Assembly: GCF_032118995.1 (NCBI RefSeq)
Contig: NC_092657.1
Location: 14,614,181-14,678,180, forward strand
DNA from: Asterias amurensis
Taxonomy: Eukaryota > Echinodermata > Asteroidea > Forcipulatida > Asteriidae
DNA length: 64,000 nt
Reading direction: 5' to 3'
The notes below the pieces were generated by a model that did not search any database, was not told the DNA's origin, and worked only from the letters and a program-made list of their open reading frames with translations. Shown one piece after another: positions 47,907 to 58,283 of this stretch. The translations under genes and the position numbers were made by a program. Positions within the stretch are counted from its first letter, which is position 1; every line of letters begins with the position of its first letter.

Positions 47907-48098
47907 GGGCGTTATAAAGCCCTGAATTACGGCGTTATAACGCCCTATTTCCCTATTAGGGCGTTATAACGCCGTAATTTAGGGCGTTATTACGCCCTAA
48001 TACCTAAATAACGGCGTTATAACGCCCTAATTGAGAAATAGGGCGTTATAACGCCGTAATTTAGGGCGTTATAACGCCCTAAACGGCGTTATTACGCC
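47907..48098. repeat. Array of eight GGCGTTATAACGCC palindromes
   Basis: Perfect or one-base-variant copies start at 47908 (degenerate), 47931, 47960, 47983, 48013, 48042, 48064 and 48085, with spacings mostly alternating 29-30 and 21-23. A higher order of ~82/72 bp is visible. It begins ~40 bp after the truncated TRIM sequence ends. Not part of any family seen elsewhere in the window. Confidence 0.92.
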
Positions 48099-48119
48099 CT
48101 AATTGAAAAATAGGTAGAT

Positions 48120-49334
48120 ATAGATCGAATTTGAAGGTTAGTCTTTAACTAAATATGAATTTTTTATTTTTTTTATTCAGTCGTACATAGTCGTGACAGT
48201 TGCAGAGGGAGCAACATAGTGACACTACTGTTGAATTAGTTTTTTAGTTTCAGTTTTTAGTTTCAGTTTTATCACGCCATTATATGCAACGCCGGTTGTG
48301 GCATGTATGCGTGTGCTTGCGCTGCAACTGTGTACAACAACAGAACAGGAAACAAACAGTATTTATTTGAAAACTAACCTTCCAAAGCAGCTACAAACCA
48401 CTGAGCACCCTCTCGATTTTGAGAGAGATGCCAAGGTCACATCTCACTACCGTTTGCCATCGTGAAAAACATATATTGTATGCCTGGTTGTATGACATAT
48501 CACAGGAGAAACTGTATATCAAAGTGTTAAATGTATTCACCATTTGTTGGATAACACCGAAAAGGGTTAAATCATTAATAAAATCATCGCCCAATAAGTG
48601 GGTTATTGATAATGTATTAAATACCCAGAAAATGGGTAAACAAAAAAATACCCAACTGTTGGTTACCAAAACATACCCAACTATTGATGAGGAAATATTA
48701 CCCAGTTATTTGGCAATCAGAGTCCCTAACTTTGATGGGTAATATTTTGCCCAAAAGTTGGATGAGTTCACTATTCGCCCTTAATTGGGTAAAAAGTATA
48801 TATCCACTCAGAATGCAAACATACAATACTATGAGTAGACAACGGTTCATGTAAGAACCGTAAACAATAAATCTGATAAACCACTTTGATATTCTTGACA
48901 GAAAATCGAAGTATGAACACGAGATACTGGAAAGGTTGTAGGGATCTGAAAACCGACAGTTGGATGATGGTATCAGTTTGGTCTCGAATTTCTCAAGGGT
49001 GAACTGTAGGAAAAGAGTATTGTCAAAAATGATCTTAACGGGGTTGCTTGTAACTGCGAACTCTTACGTTTATTTTGAATCAATACAACTTTACAACGTA
49101 CGAAGGCCCATTTATTTTATTTTATTGTTTCTTTTTCTTATTTTGAAAATTGAAAATGCAACCTTAGGGGTGAGTACTATTTATTTGTAAGAGTAAATTA
49201 TAAAACCATTCTTTACAAAATTAAAACAATTCTGCATACAGTTTTAACTTCAGACATCCCATTTAAAGCAGTACAACATATGCTAGGGCGCAGTCGACAA
49301 ATAATACGATAAACACGATTTAGTGAAAAAAAAA
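48120..49334. other. No gene; ACCCAACT motif cluster
   Basis: About 48540-48780 contains repeated ACCCAACTRTTGG-like and ACCCA motifs in both orientations, similar in style to 18.85-19.1 kb. No exon recognised. Confidence 0.4.
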
Positions 49335-49775
49335 AAACAGAAAACATTAACCTACAAAGTATAAGCTTCAATTTGTAATATCCGTACCAGCTTGTACGCT
49401 TTTGTGAACTCTGGTAACTCTATTCTAATAAAAATAATTTGTTGAAGTTTGTTACGGATTTAATTTTAAAATTATTTACTCAGTCGATGATCAATGTAAC
49501 TTGAACATTTGTTTTTGTTACCAAATAGTTAACCGAATTTTTCCCCTTCTGTGTTGTTGGCAGATGGTGTTGTTGTTTACCGGTATACAATTATTAATCT
49601 TTAATAAACTTTTGTAAAGTAAAGCTTTTGTAAATATTGCTTGAAAATGTGGCTCAACAAAAAGTTAGCAGGAAGCAAATCGTGGACTATGCAAGTTAGA
49701 CCTACATGGTGATTGGGCTTGCCACAGTATAGTCTGGTGAGCATTTTGGGGGGCGTTGCTACTTTTATTGGTTAT
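49335..49775 (+). repeat. Orphan TRIM 3' flank block
   Basis: Co-linear with 44270-44980 behind TRIM gene 2 but with no TRIM coding before it except the truncated pseudogene at 47.87 kb, so it is probably the pseudogene's own 3' flank. Confidence 0.7.
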
Positions 49776-50296
49776 TCATAAATACCTCATACAGTTTCGC
49801 TTTACCTATTGGTGGAGAGCGCGTCACGTGGGTTGTTTAAACGGTTGATAATAACCAGCTGGAGCTGTTTATAACCGGTTGTTTTCGGATACTACACGCT
49901 AGTATTCATGCACGACGTTTCTCGTTACGGCTCATGCGGGCGCTGTTGGTGAGTTGACCGCTTTGTGTGAAAGGAAAACGAAAAACGTCTTGCACCAAGA
50001 CTGTACGCGCACGAATGCATATCCGAAAACTGTCTCGAATGCATATCCGAAAACGTGCAATATACTGTACGTACAGAGCTCAAGGACGTCTGAAAACGGA
50101 TAAGTTTTACATATTTTCTTACTTCATAACGCCTTTTAACAAAAACACGCATGAATGGGAAGAAAATAGTAGTGACTCGTTAAACGGCCGTGCGATAAAG
50201 GCCCTCGCATTCGGCTCGGGCCTTTATCGCACGTCAACGACCCTGCCGGTTTTAAACGCCAGTTTAATAGCTCGTCGCTACCATTTTATTCCCTTA
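49767..50296 (-). repeat. Composite dispersed repeat, full copy 3 (inverted)
   Basis: Starts ATTCATAAATACCTCATACAG, unique part with CTATTGGTGGAGAGCGCGTC and AACCAGCTGGAGCTG, then the palindromic part 50158-50296 (GTTAAACGGCC; inverse; TTTTATTCCC). A 22-bp tandem duplication (GAATGCATATCCGAAAAC) lies near 50014-50055. Confidence 0.75.
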
Positions 50297-50483
50297 ATAT
50301 TAACCACACGCAATTACCTTACTTTGGTATCAGTTGTTTTTTTTAAAACTCACCATTGCCCATTGCTTAATGTCATGGCTGAACAGAAAGACACTTTAAA
50401 TTGTATCATTATTCATTATGTTGGAATTGTCGCGTGATAAGTGAATATTGTTTGTTTACTGAAGTAACTGATGGTATCATTCT

Positions 50484-50871
50484 TTAAAGACAGCGGACAC
50501 TGTCGGTAATTGTCAAAGACCAGTCTTCTCACTTGGTGTATCTAAATATATGCATAAAATAACAAACCTGTGAACATTTGAACTCAATCGGTCGTCGAAA
50601 TTGTGAGATATAAATTAAATAAAAAAAACACTCTTGTCACACGAAGTTGTGTGCTTTATATGCTTGATTTCGAGACCTCAAACTCTACACTTGAGGTCTT
50701 TAAATCAAATTCGTGGAAAATAACTTCTTTCTCGAAAACTACCTCACTTAAGAGGGAGCCGTTTCTTACAATGTTGTATACTATCAACCTTTCCCCATTT
50801 CTCGTTACCAAGTGAGGTTTTATGCTGATAATTATTTTTGAGTAATTACCAATCGTGTCCACTGCCTTTAA
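50484..50871. mobile_element. TTAA-flanked palindromic MITE, family A, full length
   Basis: TTAA+AGACAGCGGACACTGTC to GTGTCCACTGCC+TTTAA. 50872-51239 after it has no gene. Confidence 0.85.
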
Positions 50872-51239
50872 ATGATAAAACAATTTTGCATACAGATTTT
50901 AACTTGCCATGCCATTTTATAATAATGGACATCTCGAGGGTGCCAATGTCCAAGCAGGAAAACAAAACTTAAATGATTCGACAATCTGAGAAATGCAACT
51001 TAAAGTTTACACTGCACAGATTCACCCAATGGCCGATGAATGTAATATATTATTACATAACCAGATTACTTCGAAGTAAGATTAATCTCAATTTCTTTTT
51101 TTTTTTTTTTACATGTGAAAGCTACAGTAAGCTTCCAGCAAACATACTGATAAACAACGTAAACGTTCCCTTCAATGTATGTTATTTAAAAAGATATTCA
51201 AGGTAAATCACTATTCAGTCACCAAATAGTGACTGGATA

Positions 51240-51740
51240 CAACGGATTATTGTTTTTGAGGCAGCTTTTTGTAAGGATGCACATTATTGGTTGAAAGCTT
51301 ATTGAGATTCAAGCGTTAGAATTAGTTCAGTTTTTAAATTATCCCGAGGTCGAATATATGGTGTATGTATAGTGATGTATGTTCAATTCTAAAATTGTTT
51401 GATTTCGACTGACTGGAAAGTTCTTGGCCAAAGTCCAAGTCACGTACGATGTTGTGTTAGGATTTTCTATAACATCATTGGTCAGTTTGAACGGTACTGA
51501 GACATGATTGGTCAGTTTGAACGGTACTGAGACACGATTGGTCAGTTTGAACGGTACTGAGACATTATTTGTGCGATGTACATATAGAACATTGTTTATC
51601 CAAGTGATGTTTGCCATATTACGATAACTTTTGTACGCTTCATGGCTTCAGCCTTATCATAAGCGACCAAATACGTGAACGTGAACGTCAGAAAATTGCG
51701 TTTTAAAAATGTCACGTTTTTAGCATACGTGAGTTTACCA
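51240..51740 (+). repeat. Segmental duplication block, copy 3
   Basis: Matches 20530-20930 (AATTATCCCGAGGTCGAATA, GATTTCGACTGACTGGAAAG, ACGTTTTTAGCATACGTGAG). More diverged than copies 1 and 2. Confidence 0.7.
51477..51566. repeat. Three tandem 30-bp repeats
   Basis: ATTGGTCAGTTTGAACGG followed by TACTGAGACAYGA, three times. The corresponding region at 20.74 kb has only one ATTGGTCAGTTTGAA. Confidence 0.9.
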
Positions 51741-51995
51741 TTTTTGTAGCGTCAGGTAAGAACGTGCAGACGTCAAACGTGACCATGCAATAAGCCCAAA
51801 GTGGTGACGTCGCCAAGAAACAACACAAGTTATATTCTTATTTGTTTACGTGCGCGTGGTCAGAAGGGCGTAAGAAATGGGAATATAACTAGAAGTCTGC
51901 TTCCAACAAGCTTTCAAAAGTTGCTCATTTAGATGATCACAGAATCGTGTTGATAAAAACAAAATAATAATAATAATTGTAATCATTAATTTATA

Positions 51996-52182
51996 TTAAA
52001 GACACTGGACACTTTTGGTGGTTGTCAAAGACCAGTCTTCTCACTTGGTGTATCTCAACATATGCAGAAAATAACAAACCTGTGAAAGTTTGAGCTCAAT
52101 CGGTCGTCGTAGTTGCAAGATATTAATGAATGAAAAAACACCCTTGTCACACGAAGTTGTGTGCTTTCAGATGCTTGATTTC
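51996..52182. mobile_element. Truncated family A MITE (left half)
   Basis: TTAA+AGACACTGGACACTTTT to GTTGTGTGCTTTCAGATGC; right half lost. Confidence 0.75.
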
Positions 52183-53479
52183 GGAGAGCGCTGTTTAAGA
52201 CGGCTGTATGTTAACTATTGAGCATTAAGATTGAATAAAGGCATCCGACCACTGCAGCGGCAGCTTAAAGACAGTCTCCGTCGCCTGTATAAGTACAGTC
52301 TCCTTTTTAGGGTTTATTTGTAAAAAGGGTTGACAGATAGAGGGACCCCCTCCAATTATTAAAATTGGTCCATTGGCCAAATGATTGAACTTCAAAAAGG
52401 AACACGCGAGATTATTTCCATCCAAGATGTGCATCCACCATTCAAATTACTTATTATTATACACGGCTTTTGTTTTGATTATTTGTTGGTTCTTTGTATA
52501 ACTTGCGCTTGACGTTTTAACTAGTAACAAAATAGGAGCAAACAGAAGTAACATACATGTATAGAGTGTGAGCCCACACAGTTTGATGACATTAGAGGTG
52601 GGACGTGTTGCCATCATAGTCTGCCAAAATAAATATTTACCGAGACGCATAACGATAATATTAGTCCCCAAAACGGACTTAATGCCACATTATAATAACA
52701 GGCAAACACAACTAGTTAGTGCTTGCATTGTCATCAGTCAAGTGGTGTGTTGACATCATGTGGCTTTATTTAAACAACACAAGCAACACCAGTATTGTTG
52801 TTAGCACAGGTGTGTCCATAATAGGTAATGTGATGATCATGCGTAATGTCCATGGTCATGTGATGAAGGCTTCTGGACTGTACATGAATGTACGGAGCTC
52901 AATATCTACCACGGGTACACAAATAATTGTGAGCTGTCATGTGAAGTATTGTTTGATATAGCTTTGTTTGGGGGGGGGGGGGCTAACTGCCCAAGAGTCT
53001 AAATGCAATTTTGAAATTTTACTCGCCGTTCCCTAATCGTATTTTGTTACACAAAGGTTAGTTTGATATTATTAAACTAATTTGTTCATCAACAGATTGG
53101 TCAAGAGTTTCATTTTGTATTTTATAGGAGAGTGATTAGAAACAAGTATTTGTTAAAATGACGTTGCCTTTTTGTTTTATTTGTTTGTAAACTGCCCCTT
53201 AATGTTTTTTTTTTTTTTGGTTAATAACATCAACATCATAAGGAAAATATATGAATTATTTAGTTTAGTAATGTTTATGGTAACACAATACAACTATAAT
53301 TCAAAATTGAGTCGCGTTCTGAAAGGAAACATGGGTTTCAACTGGAAGTTTAAATCAGAATGCTCTGATCGTCTTCTAATCGAAACGTCTAGTTTCAAAT
53401 CCTTCTAATTTATTATTTAATCATTAGTTATCAAAATTGATTTTGTTCACCATTATTTGTAGAATCATATTCCAACAAT
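52183..53479. other. No gene seen
   Basis: A G run at 52970-52982. Open frames up to 80 codons show no recognisable features. Confidence 0.35.
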
Positions 53480-53785
53480 TGCAATGGTTACAACAGGCCA
53501 CCTTAGATTGAGAAACGACCCTTTGAGTTTGTACCCTTGAACGCTATTAGTACGGATGGGTTTTTCCAGTTGTGTGAAACTAGTGCAATTTTAATCAGTG
53601 ATTATTTGGAATTATGGTTATGAAAGAAGTGAACTGTTTGTGAAGACCTACCTGTTAACGTTTCTTTTTTGGTCGAGCAGAATTCCTTTTTGGTGCCATC
53701 AATCAGCCAATTCCGAAAGATCAGCAAAGAAATCCAGCTGTACGCAGTGAGTATTGAGTCAAAAAAACGTCTACAACTTAAAGTA
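53480..53785 (+). promoter_or_regulatory. Putative promoter plus noncoding first exon, copy 4
   Basis: GTTACAACAGGCCACCTTAG (53486), GGGTTTTTCCAGTTGTGTGAAAC (53558), AAGATCAGCAAAGAAATCCAGCTGTACGC (53724). The donor position reads AAGTAAAT, weaker than in the other copies. No TRIM coding follows within the window. Confidence 0.4.
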
Positions 53786-54106
53786 AATCTCTATGTACAC
53801 CGTGGCCTGTATCAGATTTGAGGCATTGTATGGTATTGTTTCAATGTATGATTGATTTTCCGTAAACAGTTTCTGCAAATCGTATAATTTGGATTTCGGG
53901 AGACTTCTTAATCGTGCTCGTTTTATCTATTATTACACAACCACGAGTAGATTTGTTGGAGTTCAGGAGACTTTTCTATCGTACTCTTTTGGTAAACTAT
54001 CTTGCTCTATATATTACATTACCACGGAGTAGATTGTCTTCGAATTCGATCCAACACGGAAAGCAGTAGTCGCAGCCGATTCCATACATTCCGCCTAGCT
54101 GTTTGT
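53786..54106. other. No gene seen
   Basis: Short direct echo GGAGACTTCTTAATCGT... / GGAGACTTTTCTATCGT at 53898 and 53966. Otherwise nothing. Confidence 0.35.
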
Positions 54107-55262
54107 TAAAGGGACACATCGGCTCACCGTTTACGCAATTAAGTGGTGTTTAATCATAAATCAAATTTGTTTAGATGGTTGCTTGAAAAAAAATCTTCAA
54201 AATATCACGTAATTGGCAAAAACATGATTAAAAAACGCAAAGCGGTAAAATAGCCAGCGTAAACGCTTTTCCAGCCGTTGCAACTGCCAAATCTTCGTGA
54301 CATTGTCGCGCAATGTTGTGAGTAGACTGGTGCTTTGTTTAAATCAACGTTTTACTATGACGCAGCATAATGATCCAGCCTACGTTTACATGTGTTATTG
54401 TATTATAAACAACCAACATAAATACACGCATCAGGTAAATTCAAAGCAGGGTGGTACAATGACAAGTAAATAAAGCATTCATGACACTAATAAACTAGGC
54501 ATACTACTGCATTGCCATGATGCAGTTTTGAATGCGATCGTGGCTATGCTCCCGACGTGCAAGGGCCCTAATTCATAAAGCCTGTATTAGCACAACAGTT
54601 TGCTCAGCACAAAATAGTATTGCTTAGCAGAATCTGGTTACCCGCCTAATTTTACTTCAATTAATTTTAAATGTTGTGGACTTGTGGCTGGTGCCGGACA
54701 ATTGTTTGCCTAGTAAAGTTGTTTTTTGTTAGTCAGCATTTTTTGCTAAACAGATGAAACTGGTGAGCCCTGGTATTAATATTAAAGACTTTTAAAGCAT
54801 ATTGGGGGAAGGGAAGCGAAATTTGAGGGATTCGAAAGCGTCCTTGAGAGAACGTAAGTGTATCTTGAAACGTAAGCGTAGCGGCGTATCTTGGAACGTA
54901 AACGTCGGTTGTCTCGGGATTGAAAGCGTACATTTTGATGAAATGAAAGCGTAACTTGACGGAACGTAAGAATATATTGGAACGTAAGCGTAGCTGCGTA
55001 TCTTGGAATGTAAGCGTATGGCATGACTGGGGATTGAAAGCGTACCTTTTGATGTAATTAAAGCGTAACTTGAAGGAACGAAAGCGTATCTTGGAACGTA
55101 AGCGTAGCTGCGTATCTTGGAATGCAAGCGTATGGTTTGACTCGGGATTGAAAGCGTACCTTTTTATGTAATTATAGCGTAACTTGAAGGAACGAAAGCG
55201 TATATTGGAATGTAAGCGTAGCTGCGTATATCTTGGAAAGTAACCATATCTTTTGGAACAAC
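54107..55262 (+). repeat. Left arm of the foldback element
   Basis: Outer unique part to about 54775, then the tandem-repeat zone. Pairs with 60700-61898 in reverse. Confidence 0.75.
54830..55245 (+). repeat. ~113-bp tandem repeats inside the left arm (3.5 copies)
   Basis: CGTAAGCGTAGCTGCGTAT-type motif at 54871, 54982, 55098 and 55211; each repeat also holds ATTGAAAGCGTAC and AAAGCGTAACTTGA. A minus-strand frame of 177 codons spans it, with internally repetitive protein (TLTFQDTQLRLRS); I regard that as repeat-driven. Confidence 0.85.
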
Positions 55263-55733
55263 TCAAGGGAAATGGTGACTGCTTTTGATTACTTAGTCGA
55301 GTCGCGACTACCGCTATTCAACTCACTCGGTTAATCGTGCTGCTAGGACTATGTATTATACAAGTAGTCGCGAACGAATTGGTTAACCACTTTTGTCGCT
55401 CACGACTATTCACAACAACTTTTTACAAAACACCACCAGGTAGACATCATCGACACAATCCTTCAATCCTTTCAGTGCGAGTTTTATTTTATTGCGCCTT
55501 CTGCAAACAGTATGTCGCCATGCATGTTGGACAATGGGAGTTCAAGTTTTGCGACTACTCGAAGTCCCAGCTATTTGAGGGGCGACTATAGCCGAGTAAT
55601 AACTTCCACTTGCTCAGGTAAATCATAACCTCAAAACTGTCAAAGTAACATTTCATTCACATAATTCAAAATTAATATTTTGTTTGACAAAACTCTACTT
55701 TTAGGGAATTTGGTTGTATCATTATTTGTGTTA
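55263..55733. other. Interior of foldback element, no gene
   Basis: A possible small inverted element: TTACTTAGTCGAGTCGCGAC at 55290 and CGACTATAGCCGAGTAATAAC at 55583. An 84-codon frame here has no recognisable features. Confidence 0.4.
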
Positions 55734-56052
55734 ATAAAGGCAGTGGACACTATTGGTTTGGTAAAGTATAAAACACTGTGGGAAACGGCTCCCTCTGAAG
55801 TAACGTAGTGTTCAAGAAAGGGTAAATTTTCAAGGAATTTGATTTCGAGACCTCAGATTTAGAATTTGTGGTCTCGAAATCAAGCATCTGAACGCACACA
55901 ACTTTGTGTGACAAGGTTTTTTTTTTTTTTTTCATTATTATCTCGCAACTTTTTAAGATTTTCACAGGTTTGTTATTTTATACATAATGTTGAGATACAG
56001 CAAGTGAGAAGACTGATCTTTGACAATTACCAATAGTGTCCAGAGTCTTTAA
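55734..56052. mobile_element. Family A MITE inside the foldback element
   Basis: AATAAAGGCAGTGGACACTATT to CAATAGTGTCCAGAGTC+TTTAA. Its right half from 55901 is included in the tandem duplication and so occurs again at 58284-58435. Confidence 0.8.
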
Positions 56053-57096
56053 CGTTCTATAAAAGGTTCTTATTTACCTGTCCTTTTTACGATTGATGGG
56101 CTCCGTTATTTGTTATTTGTATCTTTATAAAACATTGTTTATTATGCTACTCTCACAATAACACCGACAAAATAACAAACAGCGGTATCATTACGTTTTG
56201 AAAACATCAATCTGTTTTAATTACCTGGAAACTCGTAACAAAAACACGTTTGGAAAATTGCGATCATAATAAAATAATAACGGATTCAACAAGTGTGGTG
56301 TACCGACTGACAAACCCACAATAACAGACATGTATTTTGATGTATGGCTCCCAACCCCTCACAAGCTCATGGCTAGACCCGCAACGCAAGCTGGGAGTTC
56401 ATAGCGCCCTGGTTTACACATCCAGCCCCCACGAGACACGGCATGGGCGGTACGCTCCAAGGCTTACGTTCCGATTGCTCCAAGCCATGGGGCGATACAA
56501 TAAGCTTCCGTTTATTCACGGAGTCTCTGAATGTTATAATCTTACGTTCGATTTTTGACCATTATTTACGATTTTGTATCCATAATCTGATTGCATAGTA
56601 TTTGTTGTTAATACTCATGAATAATTGTAAACAAAATAATTAAATTTAGTTCAGCAAGTTAGTTTTCCTACGGCTGGAAACTAACTCGGATGGTCAATGT
56701 GATTATTAGAACCACTTTGTGGTTCTAACTATCACGCGACTCTAGGTTTTTTGTATGCAAAAAAGGGCTAAATCTGATGATTTGTTTAGAGCCTGTTATT
56801 CCCCGTTCCTTGAAGACATTTGAAATCATATCTAAGTCTATTGTAGTCCAACCAGCCCAATTCAGCCGGTGCGTCCATAAGATGATATTTTGTGATTTGA
56901 GGCAAAGCATGGTGAGGTATCAAATTTGTTTGCGGTAACACCAAAAAGAAGAAGAATTTTCAGCAATACACTTTCTCAATGAACATAATCTACCCAGCAA
57001 GGTGTTACTGCAAGCCCAAAAACACCACCCGGTCTATGTTATGTTCAATGATACATGCGACCAAATAGTATAAAATCTGACAGGTCAGGCGTTGAG

Positions 57097-57325
57097 GGTG
57101 TCATGGCCGAGTGGATAAGAGCACCGAACTCAATCTTTGGTGCTTCTGTTCAGCAGAGTGTGGGTTCGAAGTCCGTGCGTGACACTTCACTATAACTACT
57201 TCTCTCCACCTAGATGTAAATGGGTACATGTGAGGGCAGAGATGGTTCTTGTGATTGATTTAGCCGAGTAGCGCATGTTTCACAGGCTGCGTACTCACCA
57301 CCAGGGAGCTGAGATGGTTTGAAGG
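57097..57325 (+). mobile_element. SINE with tRNA-Leu-like head, copy in duplication 1
   Basis: Head 57097-57186: GGTGTCA acceptor strand pairs with TGACACT; TGGCCGAGTGG A box; anticodon arm CCGAA-CTCAATC-TTTGG giving CAA (Leu); long variable arm; GGGTTCGAA B box. About three extra bases follow the T loop, so it is not a canonical tRNA. The body CTCTCCACC...AAATGGGTACATG...CACCAGGGAGCTGAGATGG is SINE-like. Confidence 0.65.
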
Positions 57326-57465
57326 GACACACCGGCTTCGTTGGGCTATTTAGGCTACAGAAAATACTGAAACATGATTCTAAAGGTCTTCCAGGAATGG
57401 AGAAGAATAGTTGCTAAAAGAAACCATCAAATTTTGCAGTTTAACGCATTTTTGTTAAAACGAAG

Positions 57466-57515
57466 GTCACGTGGGTTATCCGGACCACTTTTTTGGTTCG
57501 GATAACCCACGTGAC
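57466..57515. repeat. Strong hairpin, 17-bp perfect stem
   Basis: GTCACGTGGGTTATCCG and its exact inverse enclose 16 bases. It is preceded by AAGGGACACACCGGCTTCG, a relative of the foldback terminus (57326). Repeated at 59849-59898. Confidence 0.85.
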
Positions 57516-58283
57516 TTTCGGAGATAGCTTTACTTACAGCCGTATAAAAATAAATTACTAAACCAAATGTTCAAATTTTTGGTTAGAATTATTTATGAAT
57601 ATTTGACAAAAGAGACTATGTTTACAGGTTGCGGGTAAAAATTGTAAATAATTATGACAAAAGGGACGCAAGATTCTTATTCAGAGAGTCCGTGCAACGG
57701 AAGCGTGTTTTACAGCGCCTCGGCATGGGAGCAATCGGAACATAAGCCTTGGAACATATTTCGTCTTGCACATGACGTGTCTCGGGGGGGGGGGGGGCTG
57801 GAGGTGTAATCCCTGGCGCTATGAACTCCCAGCTGGCGGGTCTCGCCGTGAGCTTGGGAGGGGTTGGGAGCAAGACATCAAAGTACATGTTTGTCATCGT
57901 GGGTTTGTCAGTCGGTACACCTCGTGTCGATTCCGTTATTTCCTATGATCGCAACGTTCCAATTTAATGCTCTGTTCTGTTTCATGGCTTCTAATTTATT
58001 TTTGTAAGGAGTTTTCAGGTAATTAAAAAAGATTGATGATGTCAAAACGTAGGAATACCGCATTTTGTTACAATGACAGTGTTTTTGTGTGAGTAGCTTA
58101 AACAAATGTTTTATGAAGAAGAAGAAAAAAAAAAAAAAAAAAAAAAACGGAGCCCCCGATTGTAAAAAAAACAGTTGAATAAGAATTTTGTGTAAAAGGT
58201 TGAATCAAAAATAATGTTAAAACAAAAATCCCTCAAAGCATAACTTTGTCAAAAAAAATAAAACATTATTTTTTTGAAAGCGT

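Larger units (their letters stand above)
55901..58276 (+). repeat. 2.38-kb tandem duplication, copy 1
   Basis: From ACTTTGTGTGACAAGG to ACATTATTTTTTTGA. Differences from copy 2 are sparse (for example GTATCTTTATAAAAC against GTTGTTTATAAAAC, and run-length changes), so identity is very high by eye. Contains an inverted pair, about 56240-56560 against 57655-57960 (GGTGTACCGACTGACAAACCC; CTGGGAGTTCATAGCGCC), and a SINE. Confidence 0.92.

Noticed and set aside
47907..48098. CRISPR-like array
   Set aside because: Repeats are short self-complementary palindromes with irregular 7-16-bp gaps, in animal DNA; no spacers or cas genes.
54733..55266. 177-codon minus-strand frame with internally repeated protein (RLRSKIRFRSFKLR)
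   Set aside because: It coincides with the ~113-bp DNA repeats of the foldback arm; the inverted right arm does not keep the frame, so no selection for protein is evident.
57097..57186. Functional tRNA-Leu(CAA) gene
   Set aside because: Extra bases after the T loop, weak D stem, and a SINE body directly downstream make a tRNA-derived SINE more likely.
57652..57897. Proline-rich 81-82-codon minus-strand frame, repeated at 60033-60281
   Set aside because: Identity between copies is explained by the recent tandem duplication; the inverted partner at 56.3 kb is full of stops, and a G run passes through the frame.
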